Source: Hamadaea tsunoensis DSM 44101 (lineage in GTDB: Bacteria > Actinomycetota > Actinomycetes > Mycobacteriales > Micromonosporaceae). From it: DNA of 64,000 nucleotides. Under the pieces are notes generated by a model that worked only from the letters and a program-made list of their open reading frames with translations, was not told where the DNA came from and searched no databases. Both the position numbers and the translations under genes were made by a program. The DNA is taken from contig NZ_AUAX01000001.1 of NCBI RefSeq assembly GCF_000428945.1, positions 531,966 through 595,965 of the forward strand, in the 5' to 3' direction. This document shows positions 1-8,168 of the stretch, piece by piece; the first letter of the stretch is position 1; every line of letters starts with the position of its first letter.

Positions 1-1683
1 GTAACCGGCCGGTCGGGGGCCGCCGTCGAAGTACCAGTCCGAGCCCTCGGCCGCGTACGCGCAGCCGCCCTTGACGATGACGAAGCGCGTACGCCCGTCG
101 GAGTGCTCGCTCTCGGTCAGGTTCCACACGAGCGGCTCGCGCCGGCGCAGCAGTCCCGCCTCGGCGGCGACCTGCCACTCGTCCTCGGTCGGCAGGCGGG
201 ACCCGTGCGCGGCCGCGTACGCGCGGGCCTCCGCGAGGGTCACACCGGTCGCGGGCGCCCCGGGATCGCCCACGCACCCGGTTCCCCGGAAGGCGGCCAG
301 TTCCCCGGCGCTCACCTCGGCGACCGCGATCGCGAAGGCGCCCAGCTCCACGGACCGGTGCAGGGTCGCCAGGTCGTGCAGGCGGGGCGGCAGCGGCTTC
401 CACTCGTCGACGTAGGGGACCTCGCCGTAGAGCCCGGTCTCCCGGCGGCGATGGCGGACGACCAGATCCCGGCGACCGGTCGGCAGCGCGGCGAAGCCCT
501 CCGGCACGCCGCTCACGGGCGCGGGCCGGTGCGGCACCCTGATCGCCGCCCGCGCGGGGAAGCCCGGGTCGAGCATCGGGGCCGCGACCGCTCCCGCCGA
601 CGTGACCAGGCCGAGACCGCCCGCCGGGAGGAATCCGCCCACGCCGGTCGACAGCCACGGGCCGTCGTGGTCGTCGCCCCGGTTCACGACCGTCCACAGT
701 GTCTCGCCGTCGAGGTCCCAGCGGGACGCGTACACGGCGCCGCCGGCGTGGTCGGCCAGCGGCGTCCAGGTGCCCGAACGGAAGAACGCGGCATAGGTGT
801 CCCAAGTGGACCGCAGGAACCGCAGCAGGCCCCTGTCCCGTTCCGACCAGCCGACCCAGGAGCCGAAGACCGCCTCCCAGACGAGCATCCCGCTGCCGTT
901 GAACCAGGCCGACTGCAACTCTTCGAGGTGGTCGCGATGCCAGCGCCGGGTGTGGTGCAGCATGTGCCGCGGCTCGAACCACTTGGCGCGCAGCACTCCC
1001 GGCACCGGCGAGTCGCCGAACCACTGCGCCCACGACATCGTGTGGTCCGCGATCCGGTCCAGCGGTACGCGTGACTCCCCGGCCAGCACCGTCTCGCGGG
1101 GCAGCGCCGCGACGAGGTCGGCGGCGGACTTCAGGGTGTCGAGGAAGAGCCCGTCGACACCGAGGCGTTCGACGAGCTCGGCGATCTGGGCGGGTTCGCC
1201 GCCGTCCCAGGGGTTGTAGTCGGCGAAGACGCGTACGCCGCGGGCCTGGAAAGCCCGGACGACCTCGGGGAGCGCGTCGACGGCGTAGAAGTCGAACTGG
1301 TCGCGGGCGTCGATCCCGATGACCGGGTACGCGTGCCACAGCACCACCCCGTCGAACCCGCCGAACTCCTCGACGGCCCGGTCGACGAAGGAGTCGACGG
1401 TGAACTGTCGCGTCGCGTGATCGTAGAGCGTCTCGTCCCACAGCCAGACGAGGGCGACGGCGAAACAGTCGAGCGGCGCGACGTCGTAGCGCGACCCGTC
1501 GTAGCCCAGCCGTTCCCGCGCACCGGTACGCCAGCGCGCCAGCACCGCCCGCCAGGCCGCCCAGTCGGCCGGGTCGTCCGGCGCCGCGAAGATCTTCGCC
1601 TCGTCGAGCACCGACAGGTCGGCGTCGTCGTCGAGCGGGACCGGCGTCGGCCGGTCCAGCGGGCGCGGGACGTAAGGGTTCAC
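1..1683 (-). CDS. Barrel-like protein fused to formylglycine-generating-enzyme-like domain (partial, 3' end outside window)
   Basis: Reading back from a GTG at 1683 gives 561 codons open to the window edge, so the C-terminus is missing. The first ~400 residues resemble a glycoside-hydrolase-type barrel (strand-like stretches such as GVRVFADYNPWDGG and GVDGLFLDTLKSA). From about residue 440 the protein reads like a SUMF1/FGE-sulfatase (PvdO/EgtB-type) fold: LAEARAYAAAHGSRLPTEDE, then VWNLTES and a KGGCAY stretch. The start overlaps the ribokinase stop by one base (TAGTG), so it is the last visible gene of the LacI operon and is probably translationally coupled. No enzymatic activity can be assigned. 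The FGE-like fold is also used by nonheme iron and sugar-binding proteins, so sulfatase maturation is not implied. Confidence 0.7.
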   Translation of the reverse strand, partial: MNPYVPRPLDRPTPVPLDDDADLSVLDEAKIFAAPDDPADWAAWRAVLARWRTGARERLGYDGSRYDVAPLDCFAVALVWLWDETLYDHATRQFTVDSFVDRAVEEFGGFDGVVLWHAYPVIGIDARDQFDFYAVDALPEVVRAFQARGVRVFADYNPWDGGEPAQIAELVERLGVDGLFLDTLKSAADLVAALPRETVLAGESRVPLDRIADHTMSWAQWFGDSPVPGVLRAKWFEPRHMLHHTRRWHRDHLEELQSAWFNGSGMLVWEAVFGSWVGWSERDRGLLRFLRSTWDTYAAFFRSGTWTPLADHAGGAVYASRWDLDGETLWTVVNRGDDHDGPWLSTGVGGFLPAGGLGLVTSAGAVAAPMLDPGFPARAAIRVPHRPAPVSGVPEGFAALPTGRRDLVVRHRRRETGLYGEVPYVDEWKPLPPRLHDLATLHRSVELGAFAIAVAEVSAGELAAFRGTGCVGDPGAPATGVTLAEARAYAAAHGSRLPTEDEWQVAAEAGLLRRREPLVWNLTESEHSDGRTRFVIVKGGCAYAAEGSDWYFDGGPRPAGY

Positions 1684-2621
1684 TACTGCTTCGCCGCCAG
1701 CATGTCGATCTCGTCGCGGGTGGCCAGCGAGCTGGACGCGCCGAGCCGGGTGGCGCCGATCGCGCCGGCCGCGCAGGCCCAGCCGAGCGCCTCGACGACC
1801 GGCTTGCCCTCCGTGTACGCGACCGCGAACGCGCCCATGAACCCGTCCCCGGCGGCGGTCGAGTCGACGGCGTCCACCTCGGGGGCGGGCATGTGCAGCC
1901 ACGCGCCGTCCCGGTCGGCGTAGAAGGCGCCGTCGGCCCCGACGGTCAGCACGATCCGCCTGGCCAGCGGGCGCAGCCGCTCCATCAGCTGGTACGCGTG
2001 CATGTCGCGGGCCGCCGCGACCCGGCTCAGCCGGGCCGAGCTGTCGACGTCGCCGAGCACCATCTGCGCCTCGATCGTGTTGACGACGAGGACGTCCACG
2101 CAGTCGAGCAGCTCGGCGGGCAGGCGCTGAGCCGGGGCGGCGTTCAGCAGCACCGGTACGCCGGCCGCCTTGGCCGTCCGGGCGGTCTCGACGACGGTCG
2201 CCATCGGGATCTCCAGCTGGAGCACGACCGCGTCGGCCCCGGCGACGGCCGCCCGGTCGGCATCGGTGAGCGCGGTGAGCTGCGAGTTCGCCCCGGGCGC
2301 CACGATGATCAGATTCTCGCCCTCGTCGTCGACGGCGATCAGGGCGACGCCGGACGGGCCGGGCACGACGCGCAGGTGCGCCAGGTCGATGCCGGCCGCG
2401 CCGAGGCTGGCCCGCAGTTGGAGGCCGAAGTCGTCGTCCCCGATCGCGCCGACGAACTTCACGTCGGCACCGGCGTACGCGGCGGCCATGGCCTGGTTGG
2501 CGCCCTTGCCGCCCGGGACGGTGGTGAAGCCGTGGCCGAGCACGGTCTCCCCCGGCCGGGGCAGCTGGGCGGCCGTCGCCACCAGGTCGAGGTTGACGCT
2601 GCCCACTACGACGATCTTCAT
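1683..2621 (-). CDS. rbsK: Ribokinase (PfkB family)
   Basis: A 312-residue PfkB-family sugar kinase that phosphorylates ribose to ribose 5-phosphate with ATP in the cytoplasm. The ribokinase substrate loop GGKGANQA lies at residues 37-44 and the anion-hole/catalytic-base motif AAGD at about 256-259 (Asp259). The N-terminus MKIVVVGSVNLDLV and the length are typical of RbsK. The ATG overlaps the stop of the upstream ADP-ribosylglycohydrolase-like gene (ATGA) and its own TAG overlaps the next GTG. In this operon it is the obvious acceptor for ribose released by the two glycohydrolases. Specificity for ribose over a close pentose or nucleoside is inferred from the motif set and context. Confidence 0.9.
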   Translation of the reverse strand: MKIVVVGSVNLDLVATAAQLPRPGETVLGHGFTTVPGGKGANQAMAAAYAGADVKFVGAIGDDDFGLQLRASLGAAGIDLAHLRVVPGPSGVALIAVDDEGENLIIVAPGANSQLTALTDADRAAVAGADAVVLQLEIPMATVVETARTAKAAGVPVLLNAAPAQRLPAELLDCVDVLVVNTIEAQMVLGDVDSSARLSRVAAARDMHAYQLMERLRPLARRIVLTVGADGAFYADRDGAWLHMPAPEVDAVDSTAAGDGFMGAFAVAYTEGKPVVEALGWACAAGAIGATRLGASSSLATRDEIDMLAAKQ

Positions 2622-3964
2622 CTGCTCATCCTCAGGGTCCGCTCGGCCAGCTCCGTGAACGTCACCCGGTCACTGCCCGGAATGCTGGTACGCACAGTGT
2701 CGCGCAGCGGCCCGCTCCACTCCGGCGGCACCTTCCCGGCGAGCGCACCGGTGATCGCGCCGACCGTGGCGCCGTTCGAGTCGGTGTCGCAGCCGGCGGT
2801 CACGACACCGCAGACCGAGGCCGCGAAGTCGCCCCCGAAGTACGCGAGCGCGGCCGCGACGAGGGCCGCATTGGGCAGCACGTGGACCCAGTGGTGCTTG
2901 CCGTAGAGCGCGTAGACGCCGTCGACGACGGATTCCCAGGAGTCGCCGTGGGTGGCGAGATCGCGGCCGTCCATGACCGCGTGGGCGAACCGGCTCACCG
3001 GCGGCAGCACGGACTCCCCCGCGTCCAGGACGGCCTCGACGGAGTCGGCGGTCAGCGCGGCGCTGCTCAGGGCGGCGACCCACATCGCGCCGTAGACCCC
3101 CGCCCGCACGTGGCTCACGACGGCGTCCCGGTACGCGGCCGCGGCGGCCAGATCCGGCCGCCCCGGATGGATCCAGCCGTAGAGGTCGGCGCGGATCTGG
3201 GCGCCGATCCACTCGCGGAACGGGTTGCCCCGCGTGGCCGTCGCCGGCGGCGTGTAGCCCAGCAGCAGGTTGCGGTACGCGATCCGCTCGGCCGTGAACA
3301 CGCGCCCGGCCGGCAGCTCGTCCAGCCACGCCTGGGCGACGTCCTCGCTGGTGAAGTCGCGGCCGGCCCGCTCGACGAGCCGCAGGGCGAGCAGCGTGTA
3401 GTTGAGATCGTCGTCCTCGGGCGTGCCCTCGCTGACCCCGGCCGCCAGCGGCTCGGCCAGGCTGGTCGGCGCGGACCGCCGGTTCCACGGCCAGCGCGCG
3501 GTCACCTCCGCCGGTACGCCCGCCCCCGAGATGTAGCCGCGCAACGGCCACTGCCCGCTCGCGGACAGGATCTCGCGGATGCCCTCCCGCGGGATCTTCT
3601 CGACCGGCTTGCCGAGGACGCAGCCGGCCGCCCGGCCGACCCAGGCGGAGTGCACGCGGTCGAAGTCGTGGCGCGCCGGGAACTCCGGCACGTTCTTCCA
3701 GAGGGCGCGGATGCCGTCGAGGTCGTCGGGCTCGCCCGGGCTGACCGGCATGGGCTGCTCGTCCAGCGCCTCCATCAGCCGGTCGGCGAGCGCATGCAGC
3801 TGCGGCGAGGCCGGCGTCGCGGACGCCCCCGCCGGCGTCGCCGCCAGCGACCCGCCGGCGTCGAGCCATTTCCATGTCACCCGGCTCACGTCCTTGCCGA
3901 GATCACGCGCGGCCACCAGCTCGTGCGTCAGCAGATCCTCAGGCTGCACCCAGCTCAATCGCAT
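2618..3964 (-). CDS. ADP-ribosylglycohydrolase family protein (second copy)
   Basis: A 448-residue member of the ADP-ribosyl_GH (DraG/ADPRH, PF03747) fold, longer than usual because of ~90 extra N-terminal residues. The family core starts at about residue 105 (SAWVGRAAGCVLGKPVEKIP). Metal-ligand motifs are EDDDLNYTLLAL and GCDTDSNGAT (about 391-400). The start used is the ATG at 3964 (MRLSWVQPEDLL); in-frame starts lie slightly upstream. The gene follows the first glycohydrolase by 35 bp and overlaps rbsK by ATGA. Known members cleave N- or O-glycosidic bonds to ADP-ribose; here the neighbouring sugar importer and ribokinase suggest a small imported riboside rather than protein de-ADP-ribosylation. 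That is an inference. Confidence 0.85.
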   Translation of the reverse strand: MRLSWVQPEDLLTHELVAARDLGKDVSRVTWKWLDAGGSLAATPAGASATPASPQLHALADRLMEALDEQPMPVSPGEPDDLDGIRALWKNVPEFPARHDFDRVHSAWVGRAAGCVLGKPVEKIPREGIREILSASGQWPLRGYISGAGVPAEVTARWPWNRRSAPTSLAEPLAAGVSEGTPEDDDLNYTLLALRLVERAGRDFTSEDVAQAWLDELPAGRVFTAERIAYRNLLLGYTPPATATRGNPFREWIGAQIRADLYGWIHPGRPDLAAAAAYRDAVVSHVRAGVYGAMWVAALSSAALTADSVEAVLDAGESVLPPVSRFAHAVMDGRDLATHGDSWESVVDGVYALYGKHHWVHVLPNAALVAAALAYFGGDFAASVCGVVTAGCDTDSNGATVGAITGALAGKVPPEWSGPLRDTVRTSIPGSDRVTFTELAERTLRMSR

Positions 3965-3999
3965 GGCGCACAAGGTAGCGCCACCCTCTGACATCCCGC

Positions 4000-5136
4000 T
4001 CATCCCAGCAGGTCGCCGATGTTCTTCGCCCGGTACGCGTACCGCTCGGCGTCGCGGCGCAGGATCGCGTCGGCCACCTCGGACAGGTCGGCGGCGAGGG
4101 CGGCGAAGTCCAGTCTGGAGTCCGCCTCGACGGCCGCCGCCCAGTCGGCCGGGATCGCCCCGAAACCGTGCAGCGCACCGGCGATCGCGCCCGCCATCGT
4201 GGCGGTCGAGTCCGCGTCCCGGCCGTAGTTGACCGCGCCGAGGACCGCCGGTGCGTACGCGCCCCCGGCCACGACGAGCATGCCGAGGGCGATCGGGAGC
4301 TCCTCGATGGCGTGCAGCCGGCTCGGCCGGCGGGCGCCGAGACCTGGTTCGGCGTACTTCTCCCCGACCGTGTCGTACGCGGCGACCGCCCGGCGCAGGC
4401 CGTCGACCACCGTCGGGGAGTCGGTCGGCTGATCGGCGTACTCCCGGGCCTGGGAGACGACCGCGGAGATGGCGGCGCGGGTGCCGTCGTGCGCCACCGC
4501 GAGCGCCGCGTCGATCACATCGTCCACTGTGGCCGACGGTGGCAGCGCGGCGGCGACGCAGGCGGCCATGACCCCGGCGGCCTCGCGCCCGTAGCTGTGC
4601 TGGTGCGGGGAGGCGACCTCGATGGCCTCCGCGTACGCGGCGCGCGGGTCGCCCGCGTTGATCACGCCGACGGGGGCGGCGTACATCGCGGCGCCGCAGT
4701 TGACGGCGTTGCCGCTGCCGGCCTCGCGGGGATCGGCGTGCGCGTGGTGTACGCGGCTGACCAGGTACCGCTCGCCCGCGGCCAGCCGGTGCAGGGTGAC
4801 CGCCTCGCGCTCCAGGTCCGGAATCCACACCGGACGCTGGAGGAGGTCCGGGACGAGGATCTCGGCGACGTCGAAGGCGTCGAGGTGATCGCGCTTGCGC
4901 TGGTACGCCCGCACCAGCGCGAGGGTCATCAGCGTGTCGTCGGTGACGCGCCCGTATCCCTTGGAGTAGGGGGCAGTCGGCTTCTGCGCGGGCCCACGTA
5001 TCGGTGCGACGGGCCCCGTGACCGGACCGCCGTAGTGGGCCCGGATCTCGCCGGGCAGGGCGCCCTCGACGGCGCCACCGAGGGCATCCCCCACGGCGGC
5101 GCCGGCGAGGCAACCGCGAATCTCCGCTGTGAGCAC
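4000..5136 (-). CDS. ADP-ribosylglycohydrolase family protein (first copy)
   Basis: A 378-residue ADP-ribosyl_GH protein starting at the GTG that overlaps the binding-protein stop (TAGTG). It has the standard N-terminal helix IRGCLAGAAVGDALGG at residues 6-21, the metal motif TDDTLMT at 65-71 and the second metal motif GRDADS at 305-310. It is therefore expected to be a Mg-dependent glycohydrolase acting in the cytoplasm. A longer open frame reaches 5247 but runs antiparallel over the binding-protein gene, so I reject that extension. It is only distantly similar to its downstream neighbour, which suggests two different substrates or two steps, not a recent duplication. Confidence 0.87.
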   Translation of the reverse strand: MLTAEIRGCLAGAAVGDALGGAVEGALPGEIRAHYGGPVTGPVAPIRGPAQKPTAPYSKGYGRVTDDTLMTLALVRAYQRKRDHLDAFDVAEILVPDLLQRPVWIPDLEREAVTLHRLAAGERYLVSRVHHAHADPREAGSGNAVNCGAAMYAAPVGVINAGDPRAAYAEAIEVASPHQHSYGREAAGVMAACVAAALPPSATVDDVIDAALAVAHDGTRAAISAVVSQAREYADQPTDSPTVVDGLRRAVAAYDTVGEKYAEPGLGARRPSRLHAIEELPIALGMLVVAGGAYAPAVLGAVNYGRDADSTATMAGAIAGALHGFGAIPADWAAAVEADSRLDFAALAADLSEVADAILRRDAERYAYRAKNIGDLLG

Positions 5137-6434
5137 TATCCCAGGACCTGCTTCCCGCCGTCTTCGAGGTTCTTCGCCAACTGGTCGATGGAGATCTTGT
5201 TCGCGAAGTACTGCTGGAGCGCCGGAGTGGCGATCTTCGACTTCCACTCCGGGTACGCGGCGACCTTCTGGAACGGGGCCTGGATCAGCGCCGAGGCACT
5301 GCCCACGGCGACGTCCCAGCCCTGCTTGCCGCCGGTGCTCGCGACGAGTTCCTTACCCGCGTCGGTGCCGGTCGGCACCAGCCAGTCGCCGTGCGCGAGC
5401 TTCGCCATGTTGGTCGCGTCGAGGAACGTCGCGATGAACTGCATCGCCTGCTTCTGCGCCTTGGAGTCGGCGCTGACCGACAGCGTCTGCGGGTTGGCCG
5501 CCTGGTTCTGCGAGGTGCCCTTGAGCGCGGGCAGCGTCACCCACTCGAAGCCCGCCGGGGCCTGCTCCACCATCTGCTGGCGCAGGTAGATCGAGCCGGG
5601 CAGGAGCGCGTACTTGCCGGCGAAGAAGCCGGGCAGCGGGTCGGTGCCGCCCATGCCCAGCGCGTCCGGCGCGGCACTCTTGTCCACATAGAACATATCG
5701 TGGATGCGTTGCGGGACGGCCTTTTCCCCGTCGCCGACGCGCACGACCGTCTTGCCGCCGTCCTGGGCGAAGAAGACGCCGTCGAAGTTGAGGGCCAGGT
5801 TCATGACCCGGTTGGTCGGCGACTTCAGGGCCCAGGCCACGCCGTACTGGCCGGGCTTGGTGAGCCTGCGGGCGTTCTCGGCGAAGTCGTCCCAGCTCCA
5901 CGGCGCGTCCACGGCCGGTACGGTGATGCCCGCCGCGTCGAGCAGCTTCTTGTTGGCCAGCACGACCTGCGATTCGAGCAGGAACGGTACGCCGGCCACC
6001 TTGCCGTCGAACGTGACGGTGTCCCAGACCTTCGGCGAGATCTGTCCCTTGAGGTCGGCCGGCAGCAGGCCGGACAGGTCGGCGAGGTACCCCTGGCCGG
6101 AGAACTCGCCGATCGCGGCCGACTCGTAGTGCAGGATGTCGGGCGCGTCCCCGCCCTCGAAGGCGGTCAGCATCTGGTCGTGCACCGAGTTCCAGTCGCC
6201 CTGGACGTACTCGACCTGGATGTTCGGGTTCGCGGCGTTCCAGGCCGCCACGATGGCCTTGTTGGCCTCGACCGACTCCTTCTGCCAGGCGAGGCTGAGG
6301 AAGCGCAGCTTGACCGGGCCGGTCGACTGCTCCGGGGAGTCGTCGGCGGAGCAGGCCGAAAGCAGGCTCGCCGTCGCGACGAGGCCGGGCAGCGCGAGCA
6401 GGGACCGCCGGCCGAGGGGCGTACGCATGATCAT
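5136..6434 (-). CDS. Sugar ABC transporter substrate-binding lipoprotein
   Basis: A 432-residue family-1 extracellular solute-binding protein. The N-terminus has a twin-arginine-like RR followed by a hydrophobic run and the lipobox LLSAC with Cys28, so it should be anchored outside the membrane. The body starts LRFLSLAWQKESVEANKAIV and contains the typical FEGGDAPDI segment. An AGGAG ribosome-binding site sits about six bases before the ATG at 6434. It lies directly after the second permease gene (16-bp gap) and before the glycohydrolases. It is the specificity determinant of this importer; no ligand can be named from sequence. No ATPase gene is present in the visible operon, so a shared MsiK-type ATPase encoded elsewhere is likely. 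Confidence 0.9.
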   Translation of the reverse strand: MIMRTPLGRRSLLALPGLVATASLLSACSADDSPEQSTGPVKLRFLSLAWQKESVEANKAIVAAWNAANPNIQVEYVQGDWNSVHDQMLTAFEGGDAPDILHYESAAIGEFSGQGYLADLSGLLPADLKGQISPKVWDTVTFDGKVAGVPFLLESQVVLANKKLLDAAGITVPAVDAPWSWDDFAENARRLTKPGQYGVAWALKSPTNRVMNLALNFDGVFFAQDGGKTVVRVGDGEKAVPQRIHDMFYVDKSAAPDALGMGGTDPLPGFFAGKYALLPGSIYLRQQMVEQAPAGFEWVTLPALKGTSQNQAANPQTLSVSADSKAQKQAMQFIATFLDATNMAKLAHGDWLVPTGTDAGKELVASTGGKQGWDVAVGSASALIQAPFQKVAAYPEWKSKIATPALQQYFANKISIDQLAKNLEDGGKQVLG

Positions 6435-6450
6435 GGTTTCTCCTGTCGGG

Positions 6451-7299
6451 TCAGCCCTTCACGGCGCCGGCGAGGCTGCCCTCGGCGAGACGGCGCTGGA
6501 GCAGGGCGAAGAAGACGAGACTGGGCAGGGTGGCCAGCAGCGAGCCGGCGGCCAGCGGGCCGAGCCGGGCGATGCCCTCCACCCCCACGAAGCGAGCCAG
6601 CGTCACCGGCAGGGTCGCCAGTTCCGGGCTCTTGAGCAGCACGAGCGCGAAGAAGAATTCGTTCCAGCCGCTGATGAAGGCGAACAGCGAGGTCGCCACG
6701 AGGCCGGGGGCGAGCAGCGGGGCGACGACCTGGCGGAGCACCTGCAGCCGGGACGCCCCGTCGACGGCCGCCGCCTCCTCCAGCTCGCGCGGGATGCCGC
6801 GGACGAAGCCCTGCAGCATCCACAGGGCGAACGGCAGCGACCAGGTGACGTAGACGACGATCAGGCCGAACCGGGTGTCGGTCAGCGCCACCGCCTTGAG
6901 GATCAGGAACAGCGGGATCACCAGGAGCACGAAAGGGAACAGCTGGCTGACGAGGACCCAGCCGAGGATCGGGGTGGACAGCCGGGTCCGGAACCGCACC
7001 AGCGCGTACGCCGCCGGCAGTGCGAGCAGCACGGTCAGCAGGGCCGACGCCGAGGCGACGATGAGGCTGTTGAGCGCCGAGCGGGCCAGGTCCTGCTCGG
7101 TGAAGGCGGTGACGTAGTTCTGCAGGGTCGGGTGCCGCGGGATCAGCGAGGGGTGCAGCTCGACGAGTTCCCGCGGATCCTTGAAGCTGGTGGAGATCAG
7201 CCACACCAGCGGGAACGCCAGGAACACGAGGTACCCGGCCAGGGCCGTGTACTGGCCGATCCGTTTAAACGTTTTCGTTTTCGGGCCGGAGATGCTCAC
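6451..7299 (-). CDS. Sugar ABC transporter permease (MalG-like)
   Basis: A 282-residue inner-membrane permease of the MalG/carbohydrate ABC class. It has about six hydrophobic segments and the cytoplasmic EAA loop EAAAVDGASRLQVLRQVVAP, which contacts the ATPase. The start is the GTG at 7299, overlapping the upstream permease stop by four bases (GTGA). Codons 5-12 are odd for this genome: AAA, ACG, AAA, ACG, TTT, AAA instead of the GC-ending codons used everywhere else. They contain the 8-bp core AAACGTTT that is also the centre of the operator in lacI (see separate entry). Forms the import pore with the next gene upstream. Confidence 0.9.
   Translation of the reverse strand: MSISGPKTKTFKRIGQYTALAGYLVFLAFPLVWLISTSFKDPRELVELHPSLIPRHPTLQNYVTAFTEQDLARSALNSLIVASASALLTVLLALPAAYALVRFRTRLSTPILGWVLVSQLFPFVLLVIPLFLILKAVALTDTRFGLIVVYVTWSLPFALWMLQGFVRGIPRELEEAAAVDGASRLQVLRQVVAPLLAPGLVATSLFAFISGWNEFFFALVLLKSPELATLPVTLARFVGVEGIARLGPLAAGSLLATLPSLVFFALLQRRLAEGSLAGAVKG
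7267..7274. promoter_or_regulatory. Possible second LacI-family site inside permease gene
   Basis: The 8-mer AAACGTTT, identical to the core of the operator at 9178-9189, lies inside the permease coding sequence in the context CGTTTAAACGTTTTCG. Its A/T-ending codons are unusual here. It could be an intragenic (roadblock or looping) operator for the operon's repressor. Alternatively it may only reflect selection for a weakly structured translation start. Confidence 0.35.
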
Positions 7300-8168
7300 G
7301 CCGCCTCCTTCAGCCGGCGCCTCAGGTAGAACCCGAGCAGCACGAGGATCACCAGCACCATGACGTTGCCGAGCGCGGCCGCGTACCCGTAGTGCCCGAA
7401 CCGGAAGGCCTCCTCGTACGCGAACAGCATCGGCAGCATGGTCCGGCCGCCCGGCCCGCCGCCCGTGAGCACGTAGACCAGGCCGAACGAGTTGAAGTTC
7501 CAGATGAAGTCGAGGCTCGTGATGGCCAGCACGACCGGGGCGAGCGCCGGCCAGGTGACCGCCCGGAACCGCCGCGCCGCGCCCGCGCCGTCGACCGCCG
7601 CCGCCTCGTGCAGCTCGCGCTGCACCCCTTGCAACCCCGCCAGCAGCACGATCGTCGTCTGCGGCAGGCCCGCCCAGATGCCCACGAGGATCACCGCGGG
7701 CAGCGCCGTCGTGAAGTCGCCGAGCCAGTTGTGCTGCAGCCCGCCGAGTCCGGTGCGGTAGAGCGCCTCGTTCAGCAGGCCCGCGTCCGGGTGGTAGACC
7801 AGCTTCCACATGATCCCGACGACCACCGGCGGCATCGCCCACGGCACGAGCGCCAGCGTCCGGGCCAGCCAGCGCAGCCGCAGCGGCTGGTTGAGCAGGC
7901 TCGCGAGGCCGAGGCCGAGCAGGAACTGGCAGATCGTCACGGCGAAGGCCCAGACCAGGCCCACCTTGAACGCGCTCCAGAACTGCTCGTCCTCCAGCAG
8001 CTTCTGGTAGTTCGCCAGCCCGGTCACGTGGATCGGCTGGTGCCGCCCGGCCCGCGCGTCGGTGAAACCCAGGAAGACGCCGCGGATCAAGGGCGCCGCG
8101 GACAGCGCGGCCACCGGCACCAGCGCCGGGATCAGCAAGGAGTACGCGAACCGGGCGTCCCTGTTCAC
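7296..8168 (-). CDS. Sugar ABC transporter permease (MalF-like)
   Basis: A 290-residue inner-membrane permease with six hydrophobic segments. The EAA loop is EAAAVDGAGAARRFRAVTWP, and the C-terminal GGGPGGRT segment is typical of MalF/LacF-class sugar permeases. It starts with GTG at 8168, overlapping the lacI stop (GTGA), so transporter synthesis is coupled to the repressor message. It pairs with the following permease. No large periplasmic P2 loop is present, as usual for actinobacterial sugar importers. Confidence 0.9.
   Translation of the reverse strand: MNRDARFAYSLLIPALVPVAALSAAPLIRGVFLGFTDARAGRHQPIHVTGLANYQKLLEDEQFWSAFKVGLVWAFAVTICQFLLGLGLASLLNQPLRLRWLARTLALVPWAMPPVVVGIMWKLVYHPDAGLLNEALYRTGLGGLQHNWLGDFTTALPAVILVGIWAGLPQTTIVLLAGLQGVQRELHEAAAVDGAGAARRFRAVTWPALAPVVLAITSLDFIWNFNSFGLVYVLTGGGPGGRTMLPMLFAYEEAFRFGHYGYAAALGNVMVLVILVLLGFYLRRRLKEAA

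Noticed and set aside
2618..5113. 831-codon frame joining both glycohydrolase genes
   Set aside because: Its N-terminal half is a shadow of the first glycohydrolase; only the part from 3964 has family motifs.
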